This document shows, in pieces, positions 19,118 to 29,521 of a stretch of 64,000 bases of DNA. Below the pieces are notes generated by a model. That model did no database searches, had not been told where the DNA came from, and worked only from the letters and a program-made list of their open reading frames with translations. Position numbers and translations under genes: made by a program. Position 1 is the stretch's first letter. Every line of letters begins with the position of its first letter. Source of the DNA: Tidjanibacter sp. (lineage in GTDB: Bacteria > Bacteroidota > Bacteroidia > Bacteroidales > Rikenellaceae); contig JAFVSJ010000005.1 in NCBI GenBank assembly GCA_017503805.1, positions 141,258-205,257 of the forward strand, given 5' to 3'.

Positions 19118-20371
19118 TTAGTCCAATACTTTATGTCCAATGTCTCTTCTGTGGAACATTGCATCACAATCTATCCTATCCACATCCGAGAGAGCGCGAG
19201 TGCGAGCTTCGGAGAGATTTGCACCTCTACCGACAACCATCATCACCCTACCGCCGGCGGTCACAATAGTTCCATCCTGTTGGGCAGTACCCATATGGAA
19301 TACTTGCGACTGCACACTCTCAAGTCCGCCTATCACGGCACCTTTGGCATAGCTGCCGGGGTAGCCTTTGGAGGCCAGCACTATACCGAGCAGAGCATCA
19401 TTGCTCCACTTGGTCTCGCAATCTCTTCCATCAATAGCGGCATCGAAGAGTTCGTAGATGTCACTCTCCATGCGAGGTAACACGACCTCGGTCTCCGGGT
19501 CGCCAAATCGGGCATTAAACTCTATCACCTTGGGGCCATCGTTTGTAAGGATAAGACCGCCGTAGAGCACGCCCTTGAATGGAACGCCCTCAGCCACCAT
19601 TGCGGCCGCAGTCGGAATCATAATTTTGCGCAATGCAATCTCCTCCACCTCGGCAGTAACGAAGGGCACAGGGCTATAGGCACCCATACCTCCCGTGTTG
19701 GGTCCCTTGTCGCCATCAAAAGCGCGTTTGTGGTCTTGTGCAATCGCCAACGGGTAGACTTTTTCGCCCGAGACAACACACATAAACGAGAACTCGGGGC
19801 CGTCGAGGAAATCCTCTATCACTACCCTACCCTTACCAAAGCTCTCATCCTGAAGCATATCCTTAAGAGCCGCATCGGCATCCTTATAACTCTCGGCAAC
19901 AACAACACCTTTGCCTGCTGCCAGACCATCGTATTTGATGACTGCGGGCAGAGGGCGGTTTCGTACATACTCCCAAGCAGCCTCATATTCATCGAAGGCT
20001 TCATACCCGGCTGTCGGGATGTCATACTTGGCCATCAACTTCTTGGCAAACTCCTTACTGCTCTCAATCTGTGCGGCAGCTTTTGTGGGGCCAAAAATCC
20101 TCAAGCCCTCTTGCTCAAATCTATCCACTATGCCAATGGCCAATGCGGCCTCGGGGCCAACGACAGTGAGGTCGATATGCTCTATTTTTGCAAACTCCAG
20201 AAGAGCATCCACATCGGTCACTCCTATAGACACACATTCTGCTTGCATCGCAATACCTGCATTGCCCGGAGCACAGTATATTTTTTCCACTTGTGGCGAA
20301 CGCGACAGGGCATCTACAATGGCGTGACACCTACCGCCACTTCCCACAACCAATACTCTCTTATTTTTCAT
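19118..20371 (-). CDS. purD: Phosphoribosylamine-glycine ligase
   Basis: ATP-grasp ligase making GAR from phosphoribosylamine and glycine. Start is taken at ATG 20371 (MKNKRVLVVGSGGR), matching the family. An ATG at 20389 overlapping the purH stop as TAATG would add six residues and is a real alternative. ATP-grasp features include PAVIKYDGLAAGKGV, the QDHKRAFDGDKGPNTGGMG signature and FNARFGDPE. The normally conserved GGREHA loop reads GGRCHA here. Confidence 0.96.
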   Translation of the reverse strand: MKNKRVLVVGSGGRCHAIVDALSRSPQVEKIYCAPGNAGIAMQAECVSIGVTDVDALLEFAKIEHIDLTVVGPEAALAIGIVDRFEQEGLRIFGPTKAAAQIESSKEFAKKLMAKYDIPTAGYEAFDEYEAAWEYVRNRPLPAVIKYDGLAAGKGVVVAESYKDADAALKDMLQDESFGKGRVVIEDFLDGPEFSFMCVVSGEKVYPLAIAQDHKRAFDGDKGPNTGGMGAYSPVPFVTAEVEEIALRKIMIPTAAAMVAEGVPFKGVLYGGLILTNDGPKVIEFNARFGDPETEVVLPRMESDIYELFDAAIDGRDCETKWSNDALLGIVLASKGYPGSYAKGAVIGGLESVQSQVFHMGTAQQDGTIVTAGGRVMMVVGRGANLSEARTRALSDVDRIDCDAMFHRRDIGHKVLD

Positions 20372-20388
20372 AGGACAAATTAGACTCA

Positions 20389-21918
20389 TTAGTGTTTGAA
20401 GTGACGCATACCCGTAAAGAGCATAGCGATACCTTTTTCGTTTGCCTTGCGGATTGCATCCTCATCACGAATGCTACCACCCGGCTGAACGATGGCTACA
20501 ACACCATATTTAGAAGCGAGTTCCACCGTATCATCAAAGGGCAGGAAGCCATCCGAAGCCAAAACAAGGCCCTCGGTGGCACCGGCAGCTTTGGCTTGAT
20601 TGAGTGCAATCTCTGCCGAACCCACGCGATTCATCTGACCTGCACCTACGCCAAGAGTCATACCATCTTTTACGACAACGATAGCATTTGATTTGACGTG
20701 TTTAACGATCCTCCAACCGAAGTTCATATCCTCCAACTCCGCAGCATTGGGTCTGCGCTCAGTCACACACATATCAGCCACAATATCAAGGCAATCCGTA
20801 TCGGCATCCTGTACGAGCAGGCCACCCGTAACACCTACGTATTGGCGCTGTTTTTCTTTCTGGTCATCCATCTTCACCTCGAGCAGGCGGAGGTTTTTCT
20901 TCGATGCAAGAACCTCGAGTGCCGCGGGCTCAAATGCGGGAGCCATAACAATCTCCAAGAAGATGGGTTTCATCATTGCAGCCACTTCTGCTGTTAGGGG
21001 CCTATTCATAGCCACGATGCCGCCATAGATACTCACCTTGTCGGCCTCGTATGCCCTCTTCCAAGCCTCGGCAATATTCTTGCCCACGCCTGCACCACAG
21101 GGATTCATATGTTTGAGACCCACGCAGAACGGCTCACTAAACTCCCTTACAATCTGCAATGCAGCATTGGCATCCTGAATATTATTGTAGGACAACTCCT
21201 TGCCGCCGAGTTGTTTGGCATAAGCCACCGAGTAGGCGACCTCCTTGCCCGACTTATAGAACTTTGCATTCTGGTGAGGATTCTCGCCGTAGCGCAGGCT
21301 CTGAACCTCGTCGAATGCGAGGAAGAGTTTTTCATTGAGTCCTGCGGCCTTTCGCATATATGTAGCGATGTGGCTGTCGTAGAGAGCCGTATGAGTGTAG
21401 GCTTTAGCCGAAAGGCGGAGTCGGGTTTCGGGTTTAGTGTTGCCGAGTTCGCGAATCTCCTCAAGAACAGTAGCGTAATCATCGGGGTCGCACACAACGC
21501 TCACCGAAGCAAAGTTCTTGGCTGCCGATCGCAACATCGAGGGGCCACCGATATCTATATTCTCTACTGCTTCCTCCATTGTCACGCCCTCCTTTGCGAT
21601 TGTTGCTTCAAAGGGATAGAGATTCACGCAGACCATATCGATTGTTTCGATTCCATTCTCGGCGAGTTGCGCCATATGGTCCTCCTTGTCGCGGCGGGCC
21701 AGCAGACCACCGTGAACCTTGGGGTGGAGTGTCTTCACCCTACCCTCGCAAATCTCGGGAAATCCGGTCACCTCGCTAATGTTAGTCACCTGTAGGCCAC
21801 TATTAAGCAGTGTAGTCATCGTGCCACCCGTTGCAATAATTTCCCAACCCATTTTGCTCAGAGCAGTAGCAAATTCTACTACGCCCCTCTTATCGCTAAC
21901 GCTAACTAAAGCTCTCAT
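20389..21918 (-). CDS. purH: Bifunctional AICAR formyltransferase/IMP cyclohydrolase
   Basis: Catalyses the last two steps to IMP. The N-terminal cyclohydrolase (MGS-like fold, residues about 1-190) shows IATGGTMTTL and VKTLHPKVHGGLLARRD. The C-terminal transformylase carries the catalytic Lys-His pair in CVGLKHMNPCGAG, the GAGQMNRV motif and ASDGFLPFDDTVE. 509 residues is normal. The ATG overlaps the purN stop by one base (TAATG), so translation is coupled. Confidence 0.98.
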   Translation of the reverse strand: MRALVSVSDKRGVVEFATALSKMGWEIIATGGTMTTLLNSGLQVTNISEVTGFPEICEGRVKTLHPKVHGGLLARRDKEDHMAQLAENGIETIDMVCVNLYPFEATIAKEGVTMEEAVENIDIGGPSMLRSAAKNFASVSVVCDPDDYATVLEEIRELGNTKPETRLRLSAKAYTHTALYDSHIATYMRKAAGLNEKLFLAFDEVQSLRYGENPHQNAKFYKSGKEVAYSVAYAKQLGGKELSYNNIQDANAALQIVREFSEPFCVGLKHMNPCGAGVGKNIAEAWKRAYEADKVSIYGGIVAMNRPLTAEVAAMMKPIFLEIVMAPAFEPAALEVLASKKNLRLLEVKMDDQKEKQRQYVGVTGGLLVQDADTDCLDIVADMCVTERRPNAAELEDMNFGWRIVKHVKSNAIVVVKDGMTLGVGAGQMNRVGSAEIALNQAKAAGATEGLVLASDGFLPFDDTVELASKYGVVAIVQPGGSIRDEDAIRKANEKGIAMLFTGMRHFKH

Positions 21919-22484
21919 TATCTATTTCTCAGTTTATTAATTGTTTCTACATAAAGTTTGTGTTCTGCTGCGTGGATCATCGCCTCCAGCTCTTCGATGT
22001 CGTCTCCCTCATAGGGGACAGCCACCTGCGAAATAATCTTACCCCCATCGAGAGTCGCATCTACATAGTGGATAGTCACGCCATAGACCTTCACGCCATA
22101 GTTGAAAGCATCCTGTATACCGTGAGCACCTGGAAATGCGGGCAAAAGTGCAGGGTGGATATTGACAATCTTGCCGCCGTACCTTTCGAGCAGTTCATCA
22201 CCAATGATGCGCATATATCCCGCCAAGCAAACAAGGTCTACTCCGAGGCTATCCATCTTATCGGCAATCATCTTCTCGAAATCGCGTTTGCTACCATACT
22301 CTTTGGGGTTGAAAACCAATGTTTCCACGCCATATCTCGCAGCTCTCTCGAGTACGTATGCGCCCGCCTTATCGCAGACACAGAGCACAACCTCCGAATC
22401 GGCAATAGCTCCACTGCGACAGCCTTCGGCAATGGCCTCAAAATTGGAACCACTGCCACTCGCAAAAACACACAATCGGGTCAT
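21918..22484 (-). CDS. purN: Phosphoribosylglycinamide formyltransferase
   Basis: Transfers the formyl group of 10-formyl-THF to GAR. The 188 residues include the GAR-phosphate site FASGSGSNFEAI, the YMRIIGDELL motif, the catalytic-region IHPALLPAFPGAHGI and the metal/His-Asp block VTIHYVDATLDGG. This is the folate-dependent enzyme, not the formate-dependent PurT. The start abuts the purM stop with no gap. Confidence 0.97.
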   Translation of the reverse strand: MTRLCVFASGSGSNFEAIAEGCRSGAIADSEVVLCVCDKAGAYVLERAARYGVETLVFNPKEYGSKRDFEKMIADKMDSLGVDLVCLAGYMRIIGDELLERYGGKIVNIHPALLPAFPGAHGIQDAFNYGVKVYGVTIHYVDATLDGGKIISQVAVPYEGDDIEELEAMIHAAEHKLYVETINKLRNR

Positions 22485-23510
22485 CTACAGCAGTTTTACG
22501 CCTTCGCCTTCTATGACGCGGCCTATTACACTTGCTTTCTCACCACATTCGGTAAGGATAGTTACCACCTTTTCGGCATCCTCGGCGGCCACAGCCAACA
22601 CCATACCAATACCCATATTGAAGATGTTAAACATCTCTCTGTGAGGCACCTTACCATACTCTTCGAGCAGACGGAATACTGGAAGAATATCCCAACTACC
22701 CTCTTTCACTTCTACACCCTGACCGTCCTTGAGGATGCGGGGAATATTCTCATCGAATCCACCACCGGTAATATGTGCCAGACCGTGAACATCCACTTGC
22801 TCAAGCACCTTATGAATCTGACGCACATATATTTTGGTCGGTGTGAGCAACATTTCACCCAATGTTTGTTCTCCCGTATGAGGATATTTCTCATTGAGTT
22901 TCATAGCATTGTCGGCAACAATTTTCCTCACGAGGCTAAAGCCATTGGAGTGCACACCCGTTGATGCAACACCAACAAGCACATCACCCACTGCCACTTT
23001 GGAGCAATCGATAAGTTTCGATTTTTCCACAGCACCTACGGTGAAGCCGGCTATATCATATTCGCCCTCGCCATACATACCTGGCATCTCGGCTGTTTCG
23101 CCACCTACGAGTGCGCAGCCTGCCTGACGACAACCCTCTGCCACACCCGAAACGATTGCCTCCACTACTGCAGGATGGTTTTTACCTACGGCCACGTAGT
23201 CAAGGAAGATGAGTGGCTCGGCACCCTGTGCAAGCACGTCGTTGACACACATTGCCACAGCGTCGATACCGATGGTATCGTGTTTGTCCATCTCGAAGGC
23301 AATTTTGAGTTTCGTACCCACACCGTCGGTGCCACTCACCAATACAGGGTGTTCATATCCAAGCGAGTCGAGGTCAAACATACCACCAAACGAGCCGATG
23401 TTGCCCATAGAACCTTTGCGGGAGGTCGATGCAACGTGTTTCTTGATGCGGCTAACGACTTCGTAGCCTGCTTCGAGATTAACGCCCGAAGCCTCGTAAC
23501 TTTTTGCCAT
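22485..23510 (-). CDS. purM: Phosphoribosylformylglycinamidine cyclo-ligase (AIR synthetase)
   Basis: Closes FGAM to AIR with ATP. Typical features in 341 residues are GGMFDL, the [20 protein letters not shown] motif, the [20 protein letters not shown] stretch and [15 protein letters not shown]. It belongs to the same superfamily as the synthetase part of PurL. Located between purF and purN. Confidence 0.98.
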   Translation of the reverse strand: MAKSYEASGVNLEAGYEVVSRIKKHVASTSRKGSMGNIGSFGGMFDLDSLGYEHPVLVSGTDGVGTKLKIAFEMDKHDTIGIDAVAMCVNDVLAQGAEPLIFLDYVAVGKNHPAVVEAIVSGVAEGCRQAGCALVGGETAEMPGMYGEGEYDIAGFTVGAVEKSKLIDCSKVAVGDVLVGVASTGVHSNGFSLVRKIVADNAMKLNEKYPHTGEQTLGEMLLTPTKIYVRQIHKVLEQVDVHGLAHITGGGFDENIPRILKDGQGVEVKEGSWDILPVFRLLEEYGKVPHREMFNIFNMGIGMVLAVAAEDAEKVVTILTECGEKASVIGRVIEGEGVKLL

Positions 23511-23539
23511 AATACTATTTTGTTGCTCTTTTCAGTTTC

Positions 23540-24988
23540 TTATTTCACTTTGATTTGGTAACGCTTGTAGAGTGTCGAATTTTCATCCGTGAGGTAGAGA
23601 TCCGTTGGATAGTGGCCATCAAAGCAAGCCATACACATCTCTTTCCTATCACCCGATTTCATCAATGACTTGGTCGAGAGGAATGCGAGCGAATCCGCTC
23701 CGATGTACTCTCTCACCTCCTCCACGCTCAATCGAGCCGATATAAGTTCGGCTTCGGTGGAGGTGTCTACACCGTAGTAGCAGGGGCAAAGCATTGCAGG
23801 TGAGGCAATTCTCACGTGCACTTCGGTTGCGCCGGCCTCCTTGAGCAGCCTAACGATACGTTTTGAGGTCGTACCCCTGACGATGGAGTCGTCTACCATT
23901 ATCACACGTTTGCCGCCTACGATGCTTCTTACAGCCGAGAGTTTCATCCTCACTCCCTTCTCCCTCATACTCTGTGAGGGTTGGATAAATGTGCGGGCCA
24001 CATATTTACTCTTGACGAGGCCGATCTCATAGGGGATACCGCTTGCCTCCGAGAAGCCAATGGCTGCAGAAAGGCTCGAATCGGGCACGCCAATCACGAT
24101 GTCGGCATCTACAGGCGACTCCTCAAAGAGGAGTTTACCACTCTCCTTGCGGAATGTGTGCACATTGCAGCCGTCAATATCGCTATCCGGGCGGGCAAAG
24201 TATATATACTCCATCGAGCACATATTGTGGTGTTTGTAGCTCGAGAAGTGATTGCTGCGGATGCCGTGGTGATCAATAGATATGATCTCACCTGGCTCCA
24301 CGTCGCGTACATATTCTGCTCCAATAACCTCAAATGCACAAGTTTCACTTGCAACCACCCAACTGCCATCTTTGAGTCTACCAAGCGAGAGAGGCTTCAG
24401 GCCATACTTATCGCGGCAAGCATATATGCGTTTGCTTGTCATAATAAGGAAAGCAAAAGCGCCCTCTACCATATTCAGAGCCTCCATAATGGAGTGGATA
24501 CGGTCAACGTGGGCCTGAGCTGCATCCTTTTTGATGAGGTTGGCAATCAACTCACAATCAGACGATGTCAGGAAAAGGCTACCTTTATCCTCGAGATACT
24601 TGCGCAGACGGCAGGCATTCACAAGCTTACCATTATAGGAGATTGCAAAATCGCCCGTACCGTGATGGAATACAATGGGCTGTATGTTCTCCGCGACCTC
24701 ACCGCCGCCGGCATTGGTGTAGAGCACCTGACCGATGGAGATATTGCCTTGCAGGGTCGAGAGGTTATGCTCATTGAACACGGTGTTGACCAATCCGGGG
24801 CCCTTGATATATTTGAGTCCATCTTCATTGGCACTCACAATGCCACATCCCTCCTGACCACGGTGCTGCAACGAGTGCAGACCATAGTAGCAGATGTTGG
24901 CAGCATCGGGCGAGCCATAGATGCCAAACACTCCACACTCTTCGTGCAGTCCTACTCTTTCTTCCCTTCTATTATCTTCGGGGCTCAT
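23540..24988 (-). CDS. purF: Amidophosphoribosyltransferase, Fe-S type, with altered glutamine pocket
   Basis: First committed step: PRPP plus an amino donor gives phosphoribosylamine. A 17-residue propeptide ends GLHEE before the nucleophile Cys18 (CGVFGIYG), and cluster-type Cys residues occur (MCSMEYIYFARPDS, LCPCYYG, CMACF), as in the B. subtilis class. The PRPP motif MVDDSIVRGTTS is intact. In the glutaminase the usual GHVRYATAG loop reads GQVLYTNAG (residues 86-94), so the Arg that grips the glutamine carboxylate is Leu and the Thr is Asn. NG (oxyanion) and SSD are kept. Glutamine use may be weakened while synthase activity remains. Confidence 0.96.
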   Translation of the reverse strand: MSPEDNRREERVGLHEECGVFGIYGSPDAANICYYGLHSLQHRGQEGCGIVSANEDGLKYIKGPGLVNTVFNEHNLSTLQGNISIGQVLYTNAGGGEVAENIQPIVFHHGTGDFAISYNGKLVNACRLRKYLEDKGSLFLTSSDCELIANLIKKDAAQAHVDRIHSIMEALNMVEGAFAFLIMTSKRIYACRDKYGLKPLSLGRLKDGSWVVASETCAFEVIGAEYVRDVEPGEIISIDHHGIRSNHFSSYKHHNMCSMEYIYFARPDSDIDGCNVHTFRKESGKLLFEESPVDADIVIGVPDSSLSAAIGFSEASGIPYEIGLVKSKYVARTFIQPSQSMREKGVRMKLSAVRSIVGGKRVIMVDDSIVRGTTSKRIVRLLKEAGATEVHVRIASPAMLCPCYYGVDTSTEAELISARLSVEEVREYIGADSLAFLSTKSLMKSGDRKEMCMACFDGHYPTDLYLTDENSTLYKRYQIKVK

Positions 24989-24998
24989 TGCTCAGTAA

Positions 24999-25712
24999 TT
25001 ATTTGATTGTGTTGAGTCGTGCGTTAATCTCCTCGTAGGCCTCGATTACCTTGCCCATATCCCTACGGAAACGGTCTTTGTCGAGTTTCTCATTGGTAGT
25101 TGCATCCCAAAGGCGGCAGGTGTCGGGGCTGATTTCGTCGGCAAGAACGATGGTTCCGTCGGCGGTTTTACCAAACTCGATCTTGAAGTCTACGAGTTTT
25201 ACATTAATCTGCGCAAACATCTCAATAAGGGCCTCATTGATGCGTGCTGTAAGAGCATAAATCTCTGCCAACTCCTCGTAGGTTGCGGCACCGAGAGCTA
25301 CTGCGTGGTGATCATTGATAAGTGGATCACCGAGCGAGTCGTCTTTGTAGCAAATCTCATAGATGGTGTTGGGAGCCTCAGTACCCTCCTCAATGCCAAG
25401 ACGTTTGGCCATCGAGCCGGCTATTACGTTGCGTACAATTACCTCCAAAGGAAGAATCGACACTTTCAGACAGAGCTGGTCGCGCTCATTGAGGGTCTCG
25501 ATGTAGTGAGTTGGGATACCCGCCTCTTTGAGTTTGTGGAAAACGATGGTCGAGATGCGATTGTTGAGCACACCTTTATTCTCGATGGTCGCCTTTTTGA
25601 TATTATTAAAAGCGGTGGCAGCATCCTTGTAGTGGATAATTACCTTGTCCTCCTCATCTGTTGCAAATACCTGTTTTGCTTTGCCCTCATAGAGCATATC
25701 TAACTGTTTCAT
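24999..25712 (-). CDS. purC: SAICAR synthetase
   Basis: ATP-dependent condensation of CAIR with aspartate. 237 residues start with [16 protein letters not shown], the family hallmark. The signature [20 protein letters not shown] and the [13 protein letters not shown] motif are clear. It is a single-function protein not fused to PurE. It lies between purL and purF. Confidence 0.98.
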   Translation of the reverse strand: MKQLDMLYEGKAKQVFATDEEDKVIIHYKDAATAFNNIKKATIENKGVLNNRISTIVFHKLKEAGIPTHYIETLNERDQLCLKVSILPLEVIVRNVIAGSMAKRLGIEEGTEAPNTIYEICYKDDSLGDPLINDHHAVALGAATYEELAEIYALTARINEALIEMFAQINVKLVDFKIEFGKTADGTIVLADEISPDTCRLWDATTNEKLDKDRFRRDMGKVIEAYEEINARLNTIK

Positions 25713-25755
25713 ACCTGAATTTGAATAAATGATTTATACTTATTTATCTATATTT

Positions 25756-28700
25756 CTATCTTTTTCTGAAGTAGTTCATAGCATTGCGGAAGAGATTCTG
25801 CTCCTTGTTGCCATAGATGTTCTTCATCAGTCCATCCTCATAGCGCTCCGAGTGTCCCATCTTGCCAAGCACGCGGCCCTCGGGCGAGATGATACCCTCA
25901 ATCGCCTCCACCGAACCATTGGGGTTCTCGGGAGAATTCATAGTTGCATTACCCTCAGCATCGGCATATTGGAATGCAATCTGACCATTCTTTCGCAACT
26001 CGGCGGCAAGTTCCTTGCTTGCCACAAACCTACCCTCTCCATGTGAGGCTGCAATAGAGTGCAACTCTCCGATCTCAAATCCTTTGAGCCAGGGCGATGC
26101 CACCGAACCCACTCGAGTGGTGACAATCTGCGAGATATGACGGTTGATATCATTGTGGAAGAGTGTGGGCGATTCGGGCGTAAGTTCGCCAATCTTGCCG
26201 AATGGGAGCAGACCCGACTTAACCAAAGCTTGGAATCCGTTGCAGATTCCGAGAATCAGTCCACCCCTGCTATCGAGTCGACCGATGGCCGCCTTGACTT
26301 TCTCATTCTGGAGCACGGTTGCTATGAACTTACCGCTTCCATCAGGCTCATCACCTGCCGAGAATCCACCGCTGAGTGCCAAGATGTGGCAATTGTCTAT
26401 ATATGCAGCCATCTCATCAGTGGAACGGTCGATATCCTCGGCCGAAAGGTTGCGGAATACGGATGTAGTAATCACAGCTCCTTCGCGCTCGAAAGCTTTA
26501 GCCATATCGTAGTCGCAGTTGGTGCCGGGGAATACGGGGAGGTAAACAACAGGGTGTTCGATAGGCTCACCCTGATAGGTGGCGGTATTCTCACCCGAAG
26601 TAGCATTTTCCACTTTGCCGGTCACACCACTACAGTCGGGATAAATCTCGGTAAATTTACCACGGCAAACCTCATAGAGGTTCTCGATTTTCATCTCCAC
26701 ACCATTGACGGTGAGGCTATCACTCTCATTGGTGCGACCGAGCAACTCAAAGTGAGGATAATCCAACTCGCGGTTACTCTCTACCAAGATAGAGCCGTAG
26801 CCATAGCCGAAGAGGTCTTGTTCGTCGACATTCACCTCTGCTCCAATCGCATTACCGAAACTCATCTTTGCCAAAGCCTCGGCAACACCACCAAAGCCTA
26901 TGGCGTAGGCTGCGGTGATGACACCCGAGTATATCTTGTGACGTACGGTCTCGTAGATATCGATGAGTTCTGCTGTGTCGGGCATAAAGTTCTTGAGCGG
27001 GGTGTGGCGTACAAGGTAGAGATAGCTGCCGCTATTCTTCCATTCGGGGCTGATAACCACCCTGCTATCGATAGGGGTCACGCCAAATGCCACCAAGGTT
27101 GGAGGAACACTGATATTGGCAAATGTACCACTCATAGAGTCCTTGCCGCCGATCGAGGGCAGACCGAGAGCCACCTGCATACGCAGTGCACCGAGCAGTG
27201 CGGCGAGAGGCTTACCCCAAGCCTTGGCACTCGACATCTTTTCGAAGTACTCCTGATAGGAGAATCTCATCTTATCATACTCTGCACCTGCAGCAACAGC
27301 CTTTGCAATAGCCTCTACAACTGCGTACGCAGCACCGTGATAGGGGCTCCAGCTGCTCAAATATGGGTTGAAACCATAGGCCATAAGGCTGGCTGTATTG
27401 GTTACGTGGTTACCGACAGGGAATCGCTGTACGCTCACCTGCGCCTCGGTCCTCTGGGTTTTACCACCGAAAGGCATCAAAACAGTAGAGCGGCCGATGC
27501 TCGAGTCGAACATCTCCACCAAACCCTTCTGCGATGTAACATTCTTATCGGACAAGATAGTGCAGAATTTCTCCTCTACACCCTCACCTGCAACCTCGCG
27601 AGCAAATGGATTCTTTTCCTCCACCTCGCCCACGATGGCGGCAGCATAGTGACGTGCACCGGCCGAGTCAATAAACTCGCGGCTCAGGTCTGCCACCATA
27701 TCATCGCCGTAGAACATTCTCATACGGCCCGTAGAGGTTACGTCGGCAACGTGAGTCACCTCTATATTCTCTTCGTGGCAATATTTCTCAAACTCCTCTC
27801 TATCTTTGGCCTCCACTACCACCGACATTCTCTCCTGCGACTCGCTGATAGCAAGCTCGGTAGCATTCAGACCATCATATTTGGTAGGCACACGGTCGAG
27901 GTAAATATCAAGGCCATCGGTAAGTTCACCTATCGCCACGCTCACTCCACCTGCACCAAAGTCATTGGATTTCTTAATAAGTTTTGTCACCTCGGGACGG
28001 CGGAACAGACGGGCTATCTTTCTCTCTTCTGGGGCATTACCCTTCTGCACCTCACTTCCACACTCCTCAATCGACGACTCGTTGTGCTCCTTCGAAGAGC
28101 CGGTTGCGCCACCTATACCGTCACGACCTGTGCGGCCACCGAACATCAAGATGACATCGCCCTCTGCAGGACTCTCACGTCTTACATTCTCGGCCTTCAC
28201 AGCACCCACAACAGCACCAATCTCCATACGTTTAGCCACATAATCGGGATGATATATCTCCCTGACGTGTGTAGTGGCCAGACCTATCTGGTTGCCGTAG
28301 GAGGAGTAACCAGCTGCTGCTCTGAGTGAAATAACCCTCTGTGGAAGTTTGCCGGCCATAGTTTGCTCAACAGGGAGATATATGTCACCCGCACCCGTCA
28401 CCCTCATAGCCTGATAGACATAGCTGCGGCCACTCAGCGGGTCACGGATTGCACCACCCAGACAAGTGGATGCACCGCCAAAAGGCTCAATCTCTGTGGG
28501 GTGATTGTGAGTCTCGTTTTTGAACATCAGAAGCCAACGCTCGGTAGCGCCATCAACGTCTACATCGACATAGATGCTGCAAGCATTATTCTCTTCGCTC
28601 TGCTCCATATCATCGAGCAGTCCCTGCTTCTTGAGGTAACGTGCGCCAATGGTTGCAAGATCCATCAGGCACAAGCTTTTATTCTCCCTGCCAAGTTTCT

Positions 28701-29466
28701 TGCGGATGTTTCTCCACATCGCAACAGCATCCTCGATATCATCCGACACAAACGAATCCTCCACCACAATATCTGTCAGTTCGGTGGTGAATGTCGTATG
28801 CCTGCAGTGGTCGCTCCAATATGTATCGAGGATTCTCAACTCGGTTTCATTAGGATTCCTACCCTCCTCGCTGAAGTATCTCACTACCTCCATAAGATCG
28901 TCGCCATTCATTGCAAGTCCTTTCTCCTTGCAATATCCGTCGGCCTCCTCGCGAGTGATGTAGCAGAATCCGTCGAGCACCTCCACACGTTTAGTGGTAG
29001 CACGCTCGGCGGGAGCAAGCAAGTCGAGATTTTTCTCACGCGACTCCACTGCATTGATGCAGTAGCGAGAAATCTTTGTCATTTCCTCTTTGCCAACGCT
29101 CTCATCAAAGATGATGAGCTTTGCGCTACGAATCTCCACATCGGCAGTAGGCTCAAGGAGTTTCACACACTCAACAGCCGATGCAGCCCTCTGGTCAAAC
29201 TGACCGGGCAAGCACTCAATGGCCAAATGAGGCATCCCGCCGAAGTCAACCTCACGGGTAACCGTATCGGTAGCCCTCTCTCCGAACACTCGGTAACTAC
29301 TTTGTTCAACCAACTCTTCGGTGAAGCCAAAAAGGTCGTAGACACACAGCAATCGCAGTTGAGCGATGCGGAGTCCGAGGTTTGCGTTGAGCTCTTTGCG
29401 AAGGCTCTCTGCTTCTACTCTAAAAGGTTCGCGTTTCTCTACAAATATGCGGAAGGTGTTATTCAT
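25756..29466 (-). CDS. purL: Phosphoribosylformylglycinamidine synthase, large single-chain form
   Basis: Converts FGAR to FGAM using glutamine. The start is ATG 29466 (MNNTFRIFVEKREPF), 1236 residues; an ORF extension to 29538 would overlap purE. It combines an N-terminal PurS-like domain, two AIR-synthetase-like halves (HNHPTEIEPFGGASTC, GGRTGRDGIGGATGSS, LPSIGGKDSMSG) and a C-terminal glutaminase. That glutaminase has an intact nucleophile elbow GLILGICNGFQ and the HGEGRF block, so it looks active, unlike GuaA. Single-chain PurL is shared by Proteobacteria and Bacteroidota. Confidence 0.97.
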   Translation of the reverse strand: MNNTFRIFVEKREPFRVEAESLRKELNANLGLRIAQLRLLCVYDLFGFTEELVEQSSYRVFGERATDTVTREVDFGGMPHLAIECLPGQFDQRAASAVECVKLLEPTADVEIRSAKLIIFDESVGKEEMTKISRYCINAVESREKNLDLLAPAERATTKRVEVLDGFCYITREEADGYCKEKGLAMNGDDLMEVVRYFSEEGRNPNETELRILDTYWSDHCRHTTFTTELTDIVVEDSFVSDDIEDAVAMWRNIRKKLGRENKSLCLMDLATIGARYLKKQGLLDDMEQSEENNACSIYVDVDVDGATERWLLMFKNETHNHPTEIEPFGGASTCLGGAIRDPLSGRSYVYQAMRVTGAGDIYLPVEQTMAGKLPQRVISLRAAAGYSSYGNQIGLATTHVREIYHPDYVAKRMEIGAVVGAVKAENVRRESPAEGDVILMFGGRTGRDGIGGATGSSKEHNESSIEECGSEVQKGNAPEERKIARLFRRPEVTKLIKKSNDFGAGGVSVAIGELTDGLDIYLDRVPTKYDGLNATELAISESQERMSVVVEAKDREEFEKYCHEENIEVTHVADVTSTGRMRMFYGDDMVADLSREFIDSAGARHYAAAIVGEVEEKNPFAREVAGEGVEEKFCTILSDKNVTSQKGLVEMFDSSIGRSTVLMPFGGKTQRTEAQVSVQRFPVGNHVTNTASLMAYGFNPYLSSWSPYHGAAYAVVEAIAKAVAAGAEYDKMRFSYQEYFEKMSSAKAWGKPLAALLGALRMQVALGLPSIGGKDSMSGTFANISVPPTLVAFGVTPIDSRVVISPEWKNSGSYLYLVRHTPLKNFMPDTAELIDIYETVRHKIYSGVITAAYAIGFGGVAEALAKMSFGNAIGAEVNVDEQDLFGYGYGSILVESNRELDYPHFELLGRTNESDSLTVNGVEMKIENLYEVCRGKFTEIYPDCSGVTGKVENATSGENTATYQGEPIEHPVVYLPVFPGTNCDYDMAKAFEREGAVITTSVFRNLSAEDIDRSTDEMAAYIDNCHILALSGGFSAGDEPDGSGKFIATVLQNEKVKAAIGRLDSRGGLILGICNGFQALVKSGLLPFGKIGELTPESPTLFHNDINRHISQIVTTRVGSVASPWLKGFEIGELHSIAASHGEGRFVASKELAAELRKNGQIAFQYADAEGNATMNSPENPNGSVEAIEGIISPEGRVLGKMGHSERYEDGLMKNIYGNKEQNLFRNAMNYFRKR

Positions 29467-29521
29467 CACGATAGTTTGGGTGGTATATTCTTGTAGGTTG
29501 TTTCTTTCGTTTGGGAGCCAA

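Noticed and set aside
26059-28329. A 756-codon open frame on the plus strand opposite purL
   Set aside because: It mirrors purL, whose motifs are all conserved on the minus strand. Its protein is Cys/His-rich with no recognisable domain, as expected from an antisense shadow.
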